Source: Gaetbulibacter_A sp043876815 (GTDB lineage: Bacteria; Bacteroidota; Bacteroidia; Flavobacteriales; Flavobacteriaceae). From it: a DNA stretch of 64,000 bases. Location: assembly GCF_043876815.1 (NCBI RefSeq), contig NZ_JBAWKA010000001.1:1237029-1301028 (forward strand). The letters run 5' to 3'. The position numbers and the translations under genes were made by a program. The notes under the pieces are model-generated. The model saw only the letters and a list, made by a program, of their open reading frames with translations. It was not told where the DNA came from and did not search any database. Positions within the stretch are counted from its first letter, which is position 1; each line of letters starts with the position of its first letter. Shown piece after piece: positions 16,488-24,625 of this stretch.

Positions 16488-16573
16488 TGCGCACGAGAAG
16501 ACTCGAACTTCCACATCCTAAAACGGATACTGGCCCCTCAAGCCAGCGCGTCTACCAATTCCGCCACGTGCGC
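16488..16573 (-). tRNA. tRNA-Leu (anticodon GAG)
   Basis: An 86-nt tRNA including discriminator A. Acceptor stem GCGCACG/CGTGCGC, D arm GCGGAATTGGTAGACGC, anticodon stem CTGGC/GCCAG around loop TTGAGGG (anticodon GAG), a class II variable arm, and T loop TTCGAGT. No CCA is encoded. It follows tRNA-Lys by 58 bp and shares the promoter at 16734-16763. Confidence 0.95.
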
Positions 16574-16631
16574 TAAAATAAAAAGAAGTGTAAAAATAAA
16601 AAAAGTTAAGCAATAACGCTTAACTTTTAAG

Positions 16632-16704
16632 TGACCGGGCTGGGGCTCGAACCCAGGACCCTCTCCTTAAAAGGGAGATGCTCTACCAACTGAGCTACCC
16701 GGTC
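16632..16704 (-). tRNA. tRNA-Lys (anticodon TTT)
   Basis: A 73-nt tRNA with acceptor stem GACCGGG/CCCGGTC, D arm TAGCTCAGTTGGTAGAGCA, anticodon stem TCTCC/GGAGA around loop CTTTTAA (anticodon TTT) and T arm CTGGGTTCGAGCCCCAG. CCA is not encoded. First gene of a two-tRNA operon. Confidence 0.97.
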
Positions 16705-16733
16705 AATGCTAGACAACTTGCCGTTTGCGGGTG

Positions 16734-16763
16734 CAAATATATAATGTTTAATTAATAAAACAA
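16734..16763 (-). promoter_or_regulatory. tRNA operon promoter with GCACCCGC start-site motif
   Basis: Minus strand TTG (16761-16763), 19 bp, TATATTTG (16734-16741), immediately followed by CACCCGCAAACGG. The same TTTGCACCCGC block follows the two promoters at the right edge of the window, marking it as a stable-RNA promoter signature of this genome. Confidence 0.8.
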
Positions 16764-16838
16764 TGCTTTTTTAAAAGATTTTTTCGTTTTTTTGCAGCAC
16801 TATTTCGTATGCTTTTAATTATCAAAATATAACGTTTA

Positions 16839-17363
16839 ATGATAGTAGTTTTAATAGGTTATATGGCTTCCGGAAAGTCTACCGCAGGTAAGTTGTTGGC
16901 CAAAATAATGGGCTATGATTTTCAGGATCTTGATGATTTTATTGAAGAAAAGGAGGGAAAATCTATTACAGATATCTTTGCGTTGAAAGGAGAAATTTAT
17001 TTTCGAAAATTAGAATCGGAATATCTTTCAGAGCTTTTATTAGAAAAGGATGGTCTTGTTTTATCCCTTGGAGGAGGAACACCTTGCTATGGAAATAATA
17101 TGGCCACTTTATTATCTCATAAAAAAGTAAAAACGGTATACCTTAGAGCATCCTTGAAAGCTTTGGTGGGGCGTTTGATACATGAAAAAGAAAAACGTCC
17201 TTTGATCTCACATTTAATTACAGAAGCTGAATTAACCGAATTTATTGCGAAACACCTTTTTGAAAGACGAACGTTTTATGAACAAGCAGAGATAACGGTA
17301 TCAACAGATGCTAAAACAGTTGACACTATAATTGAAGATTTGCTTGAAAACCTAAACCAATAA
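16839..17363 (+). CDS. aroK: Shikimate kinase
   Basis: A 174-residue enzyme that phosphorylates shikimate in aromatic amino acid synthesis. The Walker A loop is GYMASGKSTAGKLLA (about residues 7-21). FQDLDDFIEEKEGKSI (about 28-43) holds the DxD shikimate-binding acidic pair, and YFRKLESEYL and LSLGGGTPCY (about 72-81) hold the shikimate-contacting Arg and the GGG motif. HEKEKRPLI is the lid region. The length is standard. Its 3' end overlaps the convergent phosphoribosyltransferase gene by 12 bp. Confidence 0.95.
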   Translation: MIVVLIGYMASGKSTAGKLLAKIMGYDFQDLDDFIEEKEGKSITDIFALKGEIYFRKLESEYLSELLLEKDGLVLSLGGGTPCYGNNMATLLSHKKVKTVYLRASLKALVGRLIHEKEKRPLISHLITEAELTEFIAKHLFERRTFYEQAEITVSTDAKTVDTIIEDLLENLNQ

Positions 17364-17855
17364 GGCTTCGTAAGGTTTTTTATCCAACTTAATTTCAATG
17401 TGCTCGTGTAATGAGGTCGATAAAGACAGGCCTTTAAAATCTGCTTTTATGGGATATTTTTTATGATTTCGATTCACTAAAACAGCTGTTTTGAATTGTT
17501 TCAGAGGCACATTTAAGAAATGCTTTACCCCATAGATAAGTGTAGTCCCGGAATTCAAAACGTCGTCAATTAGTACTAATGATTTATCGGCATAATCTGT
17601 TTCAGGTATGGAGGTCTTCACAGGGCCTTGCGGATTTTTTTTATCAATCACAACTTTGCAAAGAATTGGTTTTATGTGAGATATCTTTTGAAGTACAGCT
17701 TTGAGTTTCTGAGCTAAAATATATCCGTTCTTGTCGATACCTGCCAGTATAATCTCATTTTCTTCAACATTGCTTTCGTAAATTTGAAAGGCGATGCGTC
17801 TTATTTTATAGGTGATTTCTTTTTCATTTAAAATCACATTGTTCTTTACAAGCAT
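17352..17855 (-). CDS. Phosphoribosyltransferase domain protein (PyrR-like)
   Basis: A 167-residue type I PRTase fold. IILAGIDKNGYILAQKL (about residues 35-51) is the strand and loop before the PRPP pocket, and KSLVLIDDVLNSGTTLIYGVKHFL (about 91-114) is the canonical PRPP-binding loop with the DD pair. KTAVLVNRNHKKYPIKADFKGLSL resembles PyrR, uracil phosphoribosyltransferase and attenuation-protein homologues. Which base it uses cannot be decided. In flavobacteria this protein commonly lies next to aroK, as here. The two genes overlap tail to tail by 12 bp. Confidence 0.82.
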   Translation of the reverse strand: MLVKNNVILNEKEITYKIRRIAFQIYESNVEENEIILAGIDKNGYILAQKLKAVLQKISHIKPILCKVVIDKKNPQGPVKTSIPETDYADKSLVLIDDVLNSGTTLIYGVKHFLNVPLKQFKTAVLVNRNHKKYPIKADFKGLSLSTSLHEHIEIKLDKKPYEALLV

Positions 17856-17951
17856 CGTATTAAGGGTTTAGTTTTCTTTGTAAAATTAGTCAATTTATTT
17901 ATTTCAAAAATAGAAGTTGTTTGAATAATCAAAAATACACAAACAGGATTT

Positions 17952-18335
17952 CTAAAGATCTGGTTCTAGAGGGTCGTTTTTGTATTCATCAATATCACGT
18001 CGGTCCTTTTTCGTGGGGCGGCCGGTTCCTTTTTTTCGGTAATAATCTTTGGAATATTTTAGCATTTCTTGAGCATCAAACTGTTCTTTTGGTGTTTTAT
18101 CGGTAAGGTAAATATCCACTAATTTAGCTCCAACCCGGTTTTCCGGAATGTCGTTCACGACCAACTTGTAATTGATTTGGCTTTTTCTCACTTCAATGAT
18201 GTCTTGAGGATAGACCTCGCGACTCGGTTTTACCGTGTCGCTATTCAATTTAACATGTCCCTTTTTACAAGCTGTTGTTGCCAAAGACCTTGTTTTATAA
18301 TACCGCACACACCATAAAAATTTATCAATTCGCAT
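17952..18335 (-). CDS. S4-domain RNA-binding protein (Hsp15-like)
   Basis: A 127-residue protein. The N-terminal 60 residues are an S4 RNA-binding domain beginning MRIDKFLWCVRYYKTRSLATTACKKGHVKLN, the form found in Hsp15/HslR, which binds 50S subunits carrying stalled peptidyl-tRNA. SREVYPQDIIEVRKSQINYKL completes the fold. The C-terminal half is strongly basic and then acidic (YYRKKGTGRPTKKDRRDID), as in Hsp15. It is monocistronic here, about 100 bp from the phosphoribosyltransferase gene. Confidence 0.85.
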   Translation of the reverse strand: MRIDKFLWCVRYYKTRSLATTACKKGHVKLNSDTVKPSREVYPQDIIEVRKSQINYKLVVNDIPENRVGAKLVDIYLTDKTPKEQFDAQEMLKYSKDYYRKKGTGRPTKKDRRDIDEYKNDPLEPDL

Positions 18336-18438
18336 ATATTTATTCTAAAAACTACGTTAATGTTTTTGTGCAGGAATACTTTAATATTGTATCTTGCGAC
18401 CTCAAAAATAAGCAATAACTAAGAATTACTAGTGCTAT

Positions 18439-19410
18439 ATGAAAATAGGGAAATTCAGTATACTTTTTTTAACCTTGTCATCCATTGTTCTTTCTTGTAG
18501 TAAAAACGAAAACAATAGAATACAACCGATACCGGAACGTGATAGAGCGGAACAACAAATTGAAGATGATGCGTTGTTGTTGGATTATCTTGGTAGCTAT
18601 TACTATAATTCTTCAGATTTTGAATCGAACCCTAATCCAAGTTCAAAAGATTTGGTTATTACGGCTTTACCGGAAAACGGTGAATTACCTAATCCTGATC
18701 AAAACACCCTGCTCATCAATGCCGTTGAGACGTATACTGTAACCTTTGCCGAAACAGAATATAAATTTTATGTGTTAATTTTAAACCAAGGTGGAGGTGA
18801 AAAATCACCTCACTTCTGTGACGAAGTACGCGTTTTATATGAGGGTTTCTTACCACTTGACGACAACAAAATTTTTGATGAAACCCCTACACCTACGGAC
18901 TTCTATTTAGTTGGTGATGGTCAAAATACTTTTGGCGTGATACCGGGTTGGCGTAAAGTACTGCCTTTGTTCAATATGGCCGCTTCCTTTACAGATAATG
19001 GTGACGGAACCGTGTCTTACACGAATGCCGGAGTGGGTGTTATGTTTCTTCCATCTGGCTTGGGTTATTTTTCTGCCAGTCAGGGACAAATTCCGTCATA
19101 TTCACCTATAGCTTTTAAATTCGAATTACTCGAAACCTCTGTAATGGACCACGATAATGATGGCGTTTTTTCCTATTTAGAGGATTTAAATGGTGATGGC
19201 GAGTTTATTGTCAATTTTGAAGATTCTGAAGATCCTGACGACGATGATACAGACGGTGACTTCAGGCCGAACTTTTTTGATCAAGATGATGATGGTGATG
19301 GCGTTTTAACAATAAATGAAGACACAAACAACGATGGAGATCCTACCAATGATATTGGAGCAAATGGGATTCCTAAATATCTTGACCCAACAGAAACTGC
19401 TTCCAAGTAA
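18439..19410 (+). CDS. FKBP-type peptidyl-prolyl isomerase lipoprotein with Ca-binding-like tail
   Basis: A 323-residue exported lipoprotein. The lipobox ends at Cys20 (SSIVLSC). Residues about 105-235 form an FKBP fold: VRVLYEGFLPLDDNKIFDETP is the usual V.YxGxLxdGxxFD strand, then FGVIPGWRKVLPLFNM and the ...FLPSGLGYFSA...GQIPSYSPIAFKFELLE ending of FKBPs. The last 85 residues are Asp/Gly/Asn-rich with several DxDxDG loops (DHDNDGVF, DLNGDGEF, DQDDDGDGV), resembling thrombospondin type 3 or EF-like calcium sites. It probably assists folding of periplasmic or outer-membrane proteins. A bidirectional hairpin at 19439 ends the gene. Confidence 0.85.
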   Translation: MKIGKFSILFLTLSSIVLSCSKNENNRIQPIPERDRAEQQIEDDALLLDYLGSYYYNSSDFESNPNPSSKDLVITALPENGELPNPDQNTLLINAVETYTVTFAETEYKFYVLILNQGGGEKSPHFCDEVRVLYEGFLPLDDNKIFDETPTPTDFYLVGDGQNTFGVIPGWRKVLPLFNMAASFTDNGDGTVSYTNAGVGVMFLPSGLGYFSASQGQIPSYSPIAFKFELLETSVMDHDNDGVFSYLEDLNGDGEFIVNFEDSEDPDDDDTDGDFRPNFFDQDDDGDGVLTINEDTNNDGDPTNDIGANGIPKYLDPTETASK

Positions 19411-19438
19411 TTAAAGCTTGAAGTATTAACATAAAAAA

Positions 19439-19464
19439 AACCTCGTTTAGTACGAGGTTTTTTT
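19439..19464. terminator. Bidirectional terminator between the FKBP and outer-membrane-protein genes
   Basis: Stem AACCTCGT/ACGAGGTT (19439-19446 with 19452-19459), a T run on the right and an A run on the left, so it can serve both convergent genes. Confidence 0.8.
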
Positions 19465-19482
19465 ATTTGTTATTATTAGATC

Positions 19483-20118
19483 TTATAAGATCAGAGAAAA
19501 ACTTAGGATTAGCTGATCCGGACGGGTGTCTAAACGACTCACCTCAACATTATTACTCTGAATAAACGTTGCTTCATTATTGCTAAAACCACGTTCATAT
19601 CTTAGGTCAATGCCAAGTTTGTTGATATTTAAACCAATACCGAAATTTAATCCAACTGTAAAATCATTTTCAACATCATTAACAGTGACATCTCCAAATT
19701 TACTATTTAAAATGTATTGAAATGCAGGTCCGCCAAAAACACTTACGGGACCAAGAACTTTAATTCCGACCAATACCGGTAGGTCAAGTTTTTGCATTTT
19801 AAAATCATCACTGTTATAATCACTTTTGGTACTGGTGTATACCAACTCGGGTTTTAAGTAAATTTGATTTCCAATTTTTCCAAAAAGTCCAATGTGGTAC
19901 CCTACATTCTTATCAGGATTTTCTGCATTTGCGCTAATAGATGAAAAATACTTGCCATTTCCGTTATAATTTAATCCCCCTCTAATACCAAGACCAGTAG
20001 CCGCCTGTGCATTTAAGTTCGTTGGTATGGCTAAAGCCAAAAAGAGGGCGAACAGAAATGAACCCACTAACCATGTTTTGTTTTTTGATGTTTTTGTTCG
20101 ATTTTTTAAAATTCTCAT
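19483..20118 (-). CDS. Outer-membrane beta-barrel protein (PorT-like family)
   Basis: A 211-residue exported protein. The N-terminus has a basic stretch, then a hydrophobic signal segment VGSFLFALFLALAIPTNLNAQA. The mature part opens GLGIRGGLNYNGNGKY, the usual first strand of the PF13568 (PorT-like) barrel, and alternates hydrophobic and polar residues through IYLKPELVYTS, FKMQKLDLPVLVGIKVLGPVSVFGGPAFQYIL and IGLNINKLGIDLRYERGF, ending in LILSFSLIL, a typical last strand. Function is unknown. A 15-bp direct repeat (AAATCTTATTTATTT) lies twice in the upstream region near 20167. Confidence 0.82.
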   Translation of the reverse strand: MRILKNRTKTSKNKTWLVGSFLFALFLALAIPTNLNAQAATGLGIRGGLNYNGNGKYFSSISANAENPDKNVGYHIGLFGKIGNQIYLKPELVYTSTKSDYNSDDFKMQKLDLPVLVGIKVLGPVSVFGGPAFQYILNSKFGDVTVNDVENDFTVGLNFGIGLNINKLGIDLRYERGFSNNEATFIQSNNVEVSRLDTRPDQLILSFSLIL

Positions 20119-20279
20119 AATCTTCGTTTTTTAAGGTGTTTAACTAACTGAATCAAAAACGTTGCCAAATCTTATTTATTTCTAAATCTTATTTATTTTT
20201 TTGAATTTCGTATTCAGGAAATCGATTAAATATAACACATATAATATACAAATATCGTAATTAAGAGTAAAAAAATATG

Positions 20280-20287
20280 TAGGTTTG
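20280..20287 (+). promoter_or_regulatory. -7 element of the tgt operon
   Basis: TAGGTTTG, exact TAnnTTTG, 20 bp before the tgt ATG; TTA rather than TTG lies in the -33 area. Confidence 0.4.
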
Positions 20288-20307
20288 CGAACGCATTGTA
20301 GATACAA

Positions 20308-21438
20308 ATGACATTCGATTTAAAAGCTAAAGATCTTCAAACAAAAGCCCGGGCGGGTACCATTACAACAGATCATGGTACTATTGAAACACCTATTTTT
20401 ATGCCTGTTGGTACTGTCGCATCGGTTAAAGGGGTGCACCAGCGCGAATTAAAAAACGATATTAATCCCGATATTATCCTAGGGAATACGTATCATTTAT
20501 ATTTAAGACCACAGACTCCAATATTAGAAAAAGCAGGAGGGCTTCATAAATTCATGAACTGGGATCGTAACATTTTGACCGATTCGGGTGGGTATCAAGT
20601 ATATTCTCTTTCAGCCAATAGAAAGATCAAAGAGGAGGGAGTGAAATTTAAATCGCATATCGATGGAAGCTACCACACATTCACACCTGAAAACGTGATG
20701 GAAATTCAGCGTAGTATTGGAGCCGATATCATTATGGCTTTTGATGAATGTACACCTTACCCTTGCGATTATCATTATGCAAAACGGTCAATGCACATGA
20801 CGCATCGTTGGTTAGAACGTTGCAAAACTCACCTAGAAAAAGTTCCGCCGAAATACGGTTATAATCAAACATTTTTTCCGATAGTGCAGGGGAGCACCTA
20901 TAAAGATCTCAGGCAACAATCGGCAGAATATATTGCGAATGCAGGAGCTCTTGGAAACGCTATTGGTGGTTTATCGGTAGGGGAACCTGCAGAGGAAATG
21001 TATGCCATGACGGATGTGGTTTGTTCTATTTTACCGGAAGAAAAACCTAGGTATTTGATGGGTGTAGGTACACCGATCAATATATTGGAAAATATAGCGT
21101 TAGGTGTAGATATGTTTGATTGTGTCATGCCTACCAGGAATGCAAGAAATGGTATGCTATTTACGGCTCATGGAACTATAAATATCAAAAATCTAAAGTG
21201 GGCTGAGGATTTGTCGCCGCTGGATCCTATGGGAATGACTTATGTTGATACCGAATATACTAAGGCTTATGTGCGCCACTTATTTACGGTTAACGAAATG
21301 TTGGGGAAACAGATCGCCACAATACATAATCTCGGATTTTATTTATGGTTGGTAAGAGAAGCTAGAAAGCATATCTTAGCAGGTGATTTTAGATCCTGGA
21401 AAAATAAAATGGTGAAACAAATGGATAAGCGTCTGTAA
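20308..21438 (+). CDS. tgt: tRNA-guanine transglycosylase
   Basis: A 376-residue TIM-barrel enzyme that exchanges G34 for preQ1 in tRNAs for Asp, Asn, His and Tyr. TPIFMPVGTVASVKGV, NTYHLYLRPQTPILEKAGGLHKFMNW, ILTDSGGYQVYSLS (with the catalytic-site Asp), GADIIMAFDECTPYPC and IGGLSVGEP (substrate binding) are all in order. MGVGTPINILENIALGVDMFDCVMPTRNARNG holds the second catalytic Asp. The Zn ligands that normally lie in the C-terminal CxCxxC region look altered: that section reads LKWAEDLSPLDPMGMTYVDTEYTKAYVRHLF, with no CxCxxC, as is common in Bacteroidota enzymes. Probably cotranscribed with the lptF/G gene 33 bp downstream. Confidence 0.95.
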   Translation: MTFDLKAKDLQTKARAGTITTDHGTIETPIFMPVGTVASVKGVHQRELKNDINPDIILGNTYHLYLRPQTPILEKAGGLHKFMNWDRNILTDSGGYQVYSLSANRKIKEEGVKFKSHIDGSYHTFTPENVMEIQRSIGADIIMAFDECTPYPCDYHYAKRSMHMTHRWLERCKTHLEKVPPKYGYNQTFFPIVQGSTYKDLRQQSAEYIANAGALGNAIGGLSVGEPAEEMYAMTDVVCSILPEEKPRYLMGVGTPINILENIALGVDMFDCVMPTRNARNGMLFTAHGTINIKNLKWAEDLSPLDPMGMTYVDTEYTKAYVRHLFTVNEMLGKQIATIHNLGFYLWLVREARKHILAGDFRSWKNKMVKQMDKRL

Positions 21439-21471
21439 AAGGAAAGTTTTCTTTTTGAAGTAAATTATGAT

Positions 21472-22548
21472 ATGAAAATTCTCGATTGGTACATTTTAAA
21501 GCGTTACTTGTTCACATTTTTCATGATGTTATTGCTGTTTATTCCAATAGGAATCACAGTGCATCTAGCTGAAAAAATTGGAAAAATTCTTGAAAATGAA
21601 GTGCCATTAACTGAGGTTTTATGGTATTTCTACGATTTTACAATTTATTTTGCACATATTCTATTCCCCTTATTCTTATTTCTGTCTGTGATCTGGTTTA
21701 CTTCAAAATTGGCCAATAACACAGAAATTATTGCTTTTTTGAGTTCGGGGGTTTCTTTTACCCGTTTTTTAAGGCCTTATCTTATCGGAGCAACTATTGT
21801 GGCGGTTTTATCTATTGTACTAGGATTATATCTGGCTCCAAAGGCTAGTGAGGGATTTAATGATTTTACCTATAAGTATTTAAAGAAAGGTGTTAAATCT
21901 GTAGATGACACCAATGTGTTTAGGCAAATTAATGATAACGACATTATATATGTAAGTAGGTTCGATGTAAAAAATAGTACAGGCCATAATTTTACTTTGG
22001 AACATATCGAGGATAACAAATTGAAATATAAAATTACAGCTTCTACGATTAAATTCAATCCTACAGACACTACTTATCGCCTTACCAATTATACGAAGCG
22101 GACGATTCTTGAAAATGAGGATGAAATTGAACATTCTGTTTTAAAGGATACATTGTTTTCATTTGATGTAGACGATCTCATCCCTGTTATCTATGCGGCC
22201 GAGACTAAAATGTATGGGGATCTAAGACAGTTTATTGCCAAGGAGGAGGCGCGAGGCTCCTCAAATGTTGGCCGATTTAAATTAGTGCTTTACCGAAAGT
22301 GGAGTTTACCGGTTTCTGTTTTTATACTTACCATTATCGCTGTTGCGGTGTCGTCCATCAAAAGACGTGGTGGAATGGGTGTAAATTTGGCTATAGGTAT
22401 TTGTATTGCTATGGTGTTTGTGTTCTTTGATAAGATTTTTGGTGTAATGACTGAGCAATCCAATTTTAACCCGATTATCGCTACCTGGTTTCCAAATATA
22501 ATTTTCGGTATTCTGGCGGGTTACATGTTATATCATGCAAAACGCTAA
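21472..22548 (+). CDS. LptF/LptG family LPS-export permease
   Basis: A 358-residue inner-membrane protein of the YjgP/YjgQ family. It has the family layout: three N-terminal membrane helices (about residues 13-35, 50-75, 98-122), a long periplasmic beta-rich domain (about 125-275), and three C-terminal helices (about 277-295, 303-320, 330-352). The opening LDWYILKRYLFTFFMMLLLFIPIGI is typical. In the LptB2FG transporter such proteins pull LPS from the inner membrane. Bacteroidota usually carry two paralogues, and which one this is cannot be told. It overlaps the next gene by 14 bp. Confidence 0.88.
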   Translation: MKILDWYILKRYLFTFFMMLLLFIPIGITVHLAEKIGKILENEVPLTEVLWYFYDFTIYFAHILFPLFLFLSVIWFTSKLANNTEIIAFLSSGVSFTRFLRPYLIGATIVAVLSIVLGLYLAPKASEGFNDFTYKYLKKGVKSVDDTNVFRQINDNDIIYVSRFDVKNSTGHNFTLEHIEDNKLKYKITASTIKFNPTDTTYRLTNYTKRTILENEDEIEHSVLKDTLFSFDVDDLIPVIYAAETKMYGDLRQFIAKEEARGSSNVGRFKLVLYRKWSLPVSVFILTIIAVAVSSIKRRGGMGVNLAIGICIAMVFVFFDKIFGVMTEQSNFNPIIATWFPNIIFGILAGYMLYHAKR

Positions 22549-23434
22549 GCTCAAAAATTACCTTCATCTACATGTTCTCGTTTTTATAGCGGGATTCACA
22601 GCAATTTTAGGGCAATTAATTTCCATAAACGCGGTTGATTTGGTGTGGTTTAGAATGGTTTTTGCGTGCATTTTTATGTTCATTTATATCAAAATAGCGG
22701 GCGTAAAATTAAAACTCAGATATGGGTCGGTTTTAAAACTTGGTTTGGCGGGAATAATTATTGCGCTTCACTGGATCACTTTTTTTGGTTCGATAAAAGA
22801 ATCGAATGTATCCATTGCTTTAGCTATGTTCTCTACCGGTGCTTTTTTTGCCTCTTTAATAGAACCATTGATTTTTAAAAGACGTATTATTTGGTACGAG
22901 ATCCTTTTTGGGATCATTGTTATTTTTGGTGTTTTTATCATTACCAAAAGCGAAATAGAATACATCTATGGGATCGTTCTCGGGGTACTATCTGCCTTTT
23001 TATCCTCTTTATTTGCGGTATTAAATGGACGCTTTATAAAGTCATATACTTCAACGGTCATTTCATTTTATGAGTTTATAAGTGGCGTTATAGCGATTAC
23101 TATTTATTTGTTGTTGTTCTCGAAAGAATTCACGCAAGCATCATTTTTCAATTTGAGCAGTTCAGATTTTTGGTATCTCATTATTCTCGCTTCGGTTTGT
23201 ACAGCTTATGCTTTTATTGCGGCTGTGCATGTTATGCATGTGATCAGTCCATATACAGTCGTGCTCACTTATAATCTAGAACCAGTTTATGGTATTATTT
23301 TAGCCGTGATTTTATTTCCGGAAAAAGAAGCTATGTCGCCCTCATTCTACTATGGCGCCATTATTATCATTTCAACAGTGCTATTAAATGCAATGCTAAA
23401 AAATATTCGTATTAAAAAAAGGAAACCTGCTTAA
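22535..23434 (+). CDS. EamA/DMT-superfamily transporter
   Basis: A 299-residue polytopic protein with about ten membrane helices arranged as two EamA repeats. The first repeat spans residues about 10-130 (VFIAGFTAILGQLISINAVDLVWFRMVFACIFMFIYIKIAG, then IALHWITFFGSIKESNVSIALAMFSTGAFFASLIEPLI), and the second starts near 140 and ends ILAVILFPEKEAMSPSFYYGAIIIISTVLL. Such proteins export or import small metabolites, often amino acids; the substrate is unknown. The start is chosen at 22535, overlapping the lptF/G gene by 14 bp, which implies coupled translation. The C-terminus is strongly basic (RIKKRKPA). Confidence 0.85.
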   Translation: MQNAKLKNYLHLHVLVFIAGFTAILGQLISINAVDLVWFRMVFACIFMFIYIKIAGVKLKLRYGSVLKLGLAGIIIALHWITFFGSIKESNVSIALAMFSTGAFFASLIEPLIFKRRIIWYEILFGIIVIFGVFIITKSEIEYIYGIVLGVLSAFLSSLFAVLNGRFIKSYTSTVISFYEFISGVIAITIYLLLFSKEFTQASFFNLSSSDFWYLIILASVCTAYAFIAAVHVMHVISPYTVVLTYNLEPVYGIILAVILFPEKEAMSPSFYYGAIIIISTVLLNAMLKNIRIKKRKPA

Positions 23435-23456
23435 GGGCTTAAAACAATTAAAGTTT

Positions 23457-23464
23457 TATATTTG
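23457..23464 (+). promoter_or_regulatory. -7 element of accA
   Basis: TATATTTG, exact TAnnTTTG, 39 bp before the accA ATG. No TTG in the -33 window. Confidence 0.45.
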
Positions 23465-23503
23465 TAAGCTAACAAAACTAACGAATCAAAACATTGAATT
23501 CTT

Positions 23504-24457
23504 ATGGAATATTTAGAATTTGAACTCCCAATAAAAGATTTAGAAGAACAACTAAAAAAATGTCAGCTAATTGGCGAAGAAAGTGATGTTGATGTTACCG
23601 AGACCTGTGAGCAAATTGAAAAAAAGCTTCAAGTTGCTCAAAAAGAGATATATAAAAACTTAACGCCCTGGCAACGGGTTCAATTGTCAAGACATCCGGA
23701 TCGCCCTTATACTTTAGATTATATTAAGGCCATTTGTGGCGATAGTTTTTTAGAACTTCACGGAGATCGAAATTTCAAAGACGACAAAGCGATGATTGGT
23801 GGTTTAGGGAAAATTGGCGACCAAAGCTTTATGTTTATAGGACAACAAAAAGGATATAATACCAAAACCAGACAATATAGAAATTTTGGCATGGCTAATC
23901 CGGAAGGGTATCGAAAAGCTTTACGCCTAATGAAATCAGCTGAAAAATTCGGCATTCCTGTGGTGACTATTTTAGATACGCCAGGGGCTTATCCGGGTCT
24001 AGAGGCAGAAGAACGTGGACAAGGTGAAGCGATTGCCAGAAATATTTTGGAAATGACACGTTTAAAAGTACCTATTATAACCGTAATTATTGGTGAAGGT
24101 GCCTCTGGTGGAGCCTTAGGAATTGGTGTGGGAGATACGGTATTAATGCTAGAAAACACTTGGTACTCCGTAATTTCTCCTGAGTCGTGTTCTTCAATTC
24201 TTTGGAGAAGCTGGGAATTCAAGGAGCAGGCTGCCGAAGCCTTAAAGCTTACGGCTAAGGATATGAAAAAGTTAAAATTGGTTGATGAAATTATAAAGGA
24301 ACCACTCGGTGGTGCTCATCGTGATCGCGAAAAAACATTTACAAAAGTGAGCAATGCTATTGTAAAGGCTTTTGACAATCTAAAAAACTTATCACCAAAA
24401 GATTTGGTTGCTCAGCGCTGGGATAAATATGCGCAAATGGGTGTTTTTAAGGATTAA
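23504..24457 (+). CDS. accA: Acetyl-CoA carboxylase carboxyltransferase, alpha subunit
   Basis: A 317-residue crotonase-fold subunit that, with AccD, moves the carboxyl group from carboxybiotin to acetyl-CoA in the first step of fatty acid synthesis. The N-terminal coiled region is followed by YKNLTPWQRVQLSRHPDRPYTLDYI, a strong AccA signature, then GDSFLELHGDRNFKDD and IGGLGKIG. The oxyanion-hole glycines sit in TILDTPGAYPGLEAEERGQGEAIARN and IIGEGASGGALGIGVGD. WYSVISPESCSSILWR and AAEALKLTAKDMKKLKLVDEII close the domain. Full length. A terminator follows at 24481. Confidence 0.97.
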   Translation: MEYLEFELPIKDLEEQLKKCQLIGEESDVDVTETCEQIEKKLQVAQKEIYKNLTPWQRVQLSRHPDRPYTLDYIKAICGDSFLELHGDRNFKDDKAMIGGLGKIGDQSFMFIGQQKGYNTKTRQYRNFGMANPEGYRKALRLMKSAEKFGIPVVTILDTPGAYPGLEAEERGQGEAIARNILEMTRLKVPIITVIIGEGASGGALGIGVGDTVLMLENTWYSVISPESCSSILWRSWEFKEQAAEALKLTAKDMKKLKLVDEIIKEPLGGAHRDREKTFTKVSNAIVKAFDNLKNLSPKDLVAQRWDKYAQMGVFKD

Positions 24458-24480
24458 TCCTAGCATTTTAATATGGAATT

Positions 24481-24512
24481 AAAAACTGGAGTTTTTTTCT
24501 TCAGTTTTTTTT
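24481..24512 (+). terminator. Terminator after accA
   Basis: Stem AAAAACTGGAG/CTTCAGTTTTT with one G-T pair and a 7-T loop, followed by further T residues. Just downstream, 24578-24593 carries the perfect inverted repeat GGTCC-N6-GGACC ahead of dnaB, whose meaning is unknown. Confidence 0.7.
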
Positions 24513-24625
24513 GCGCTTATTCACAATATTATTAAGTTATTAACAGTTAAATTGTTAATTACCGGTTAACAATAGGAGGTCCAATTTAGGACCAGAAAAC
24601 TTTCTTTTTAATTATTTTCGTCGTC

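Noticed and set aside
20119..20300. TAAGATTTG upstream of the outer-membrane barrel gene as a -7 element
   Set aside because: The spacing between TA and TTTG is three instead of two bases; listed only as sequence containing a 15-bp direct repeat.
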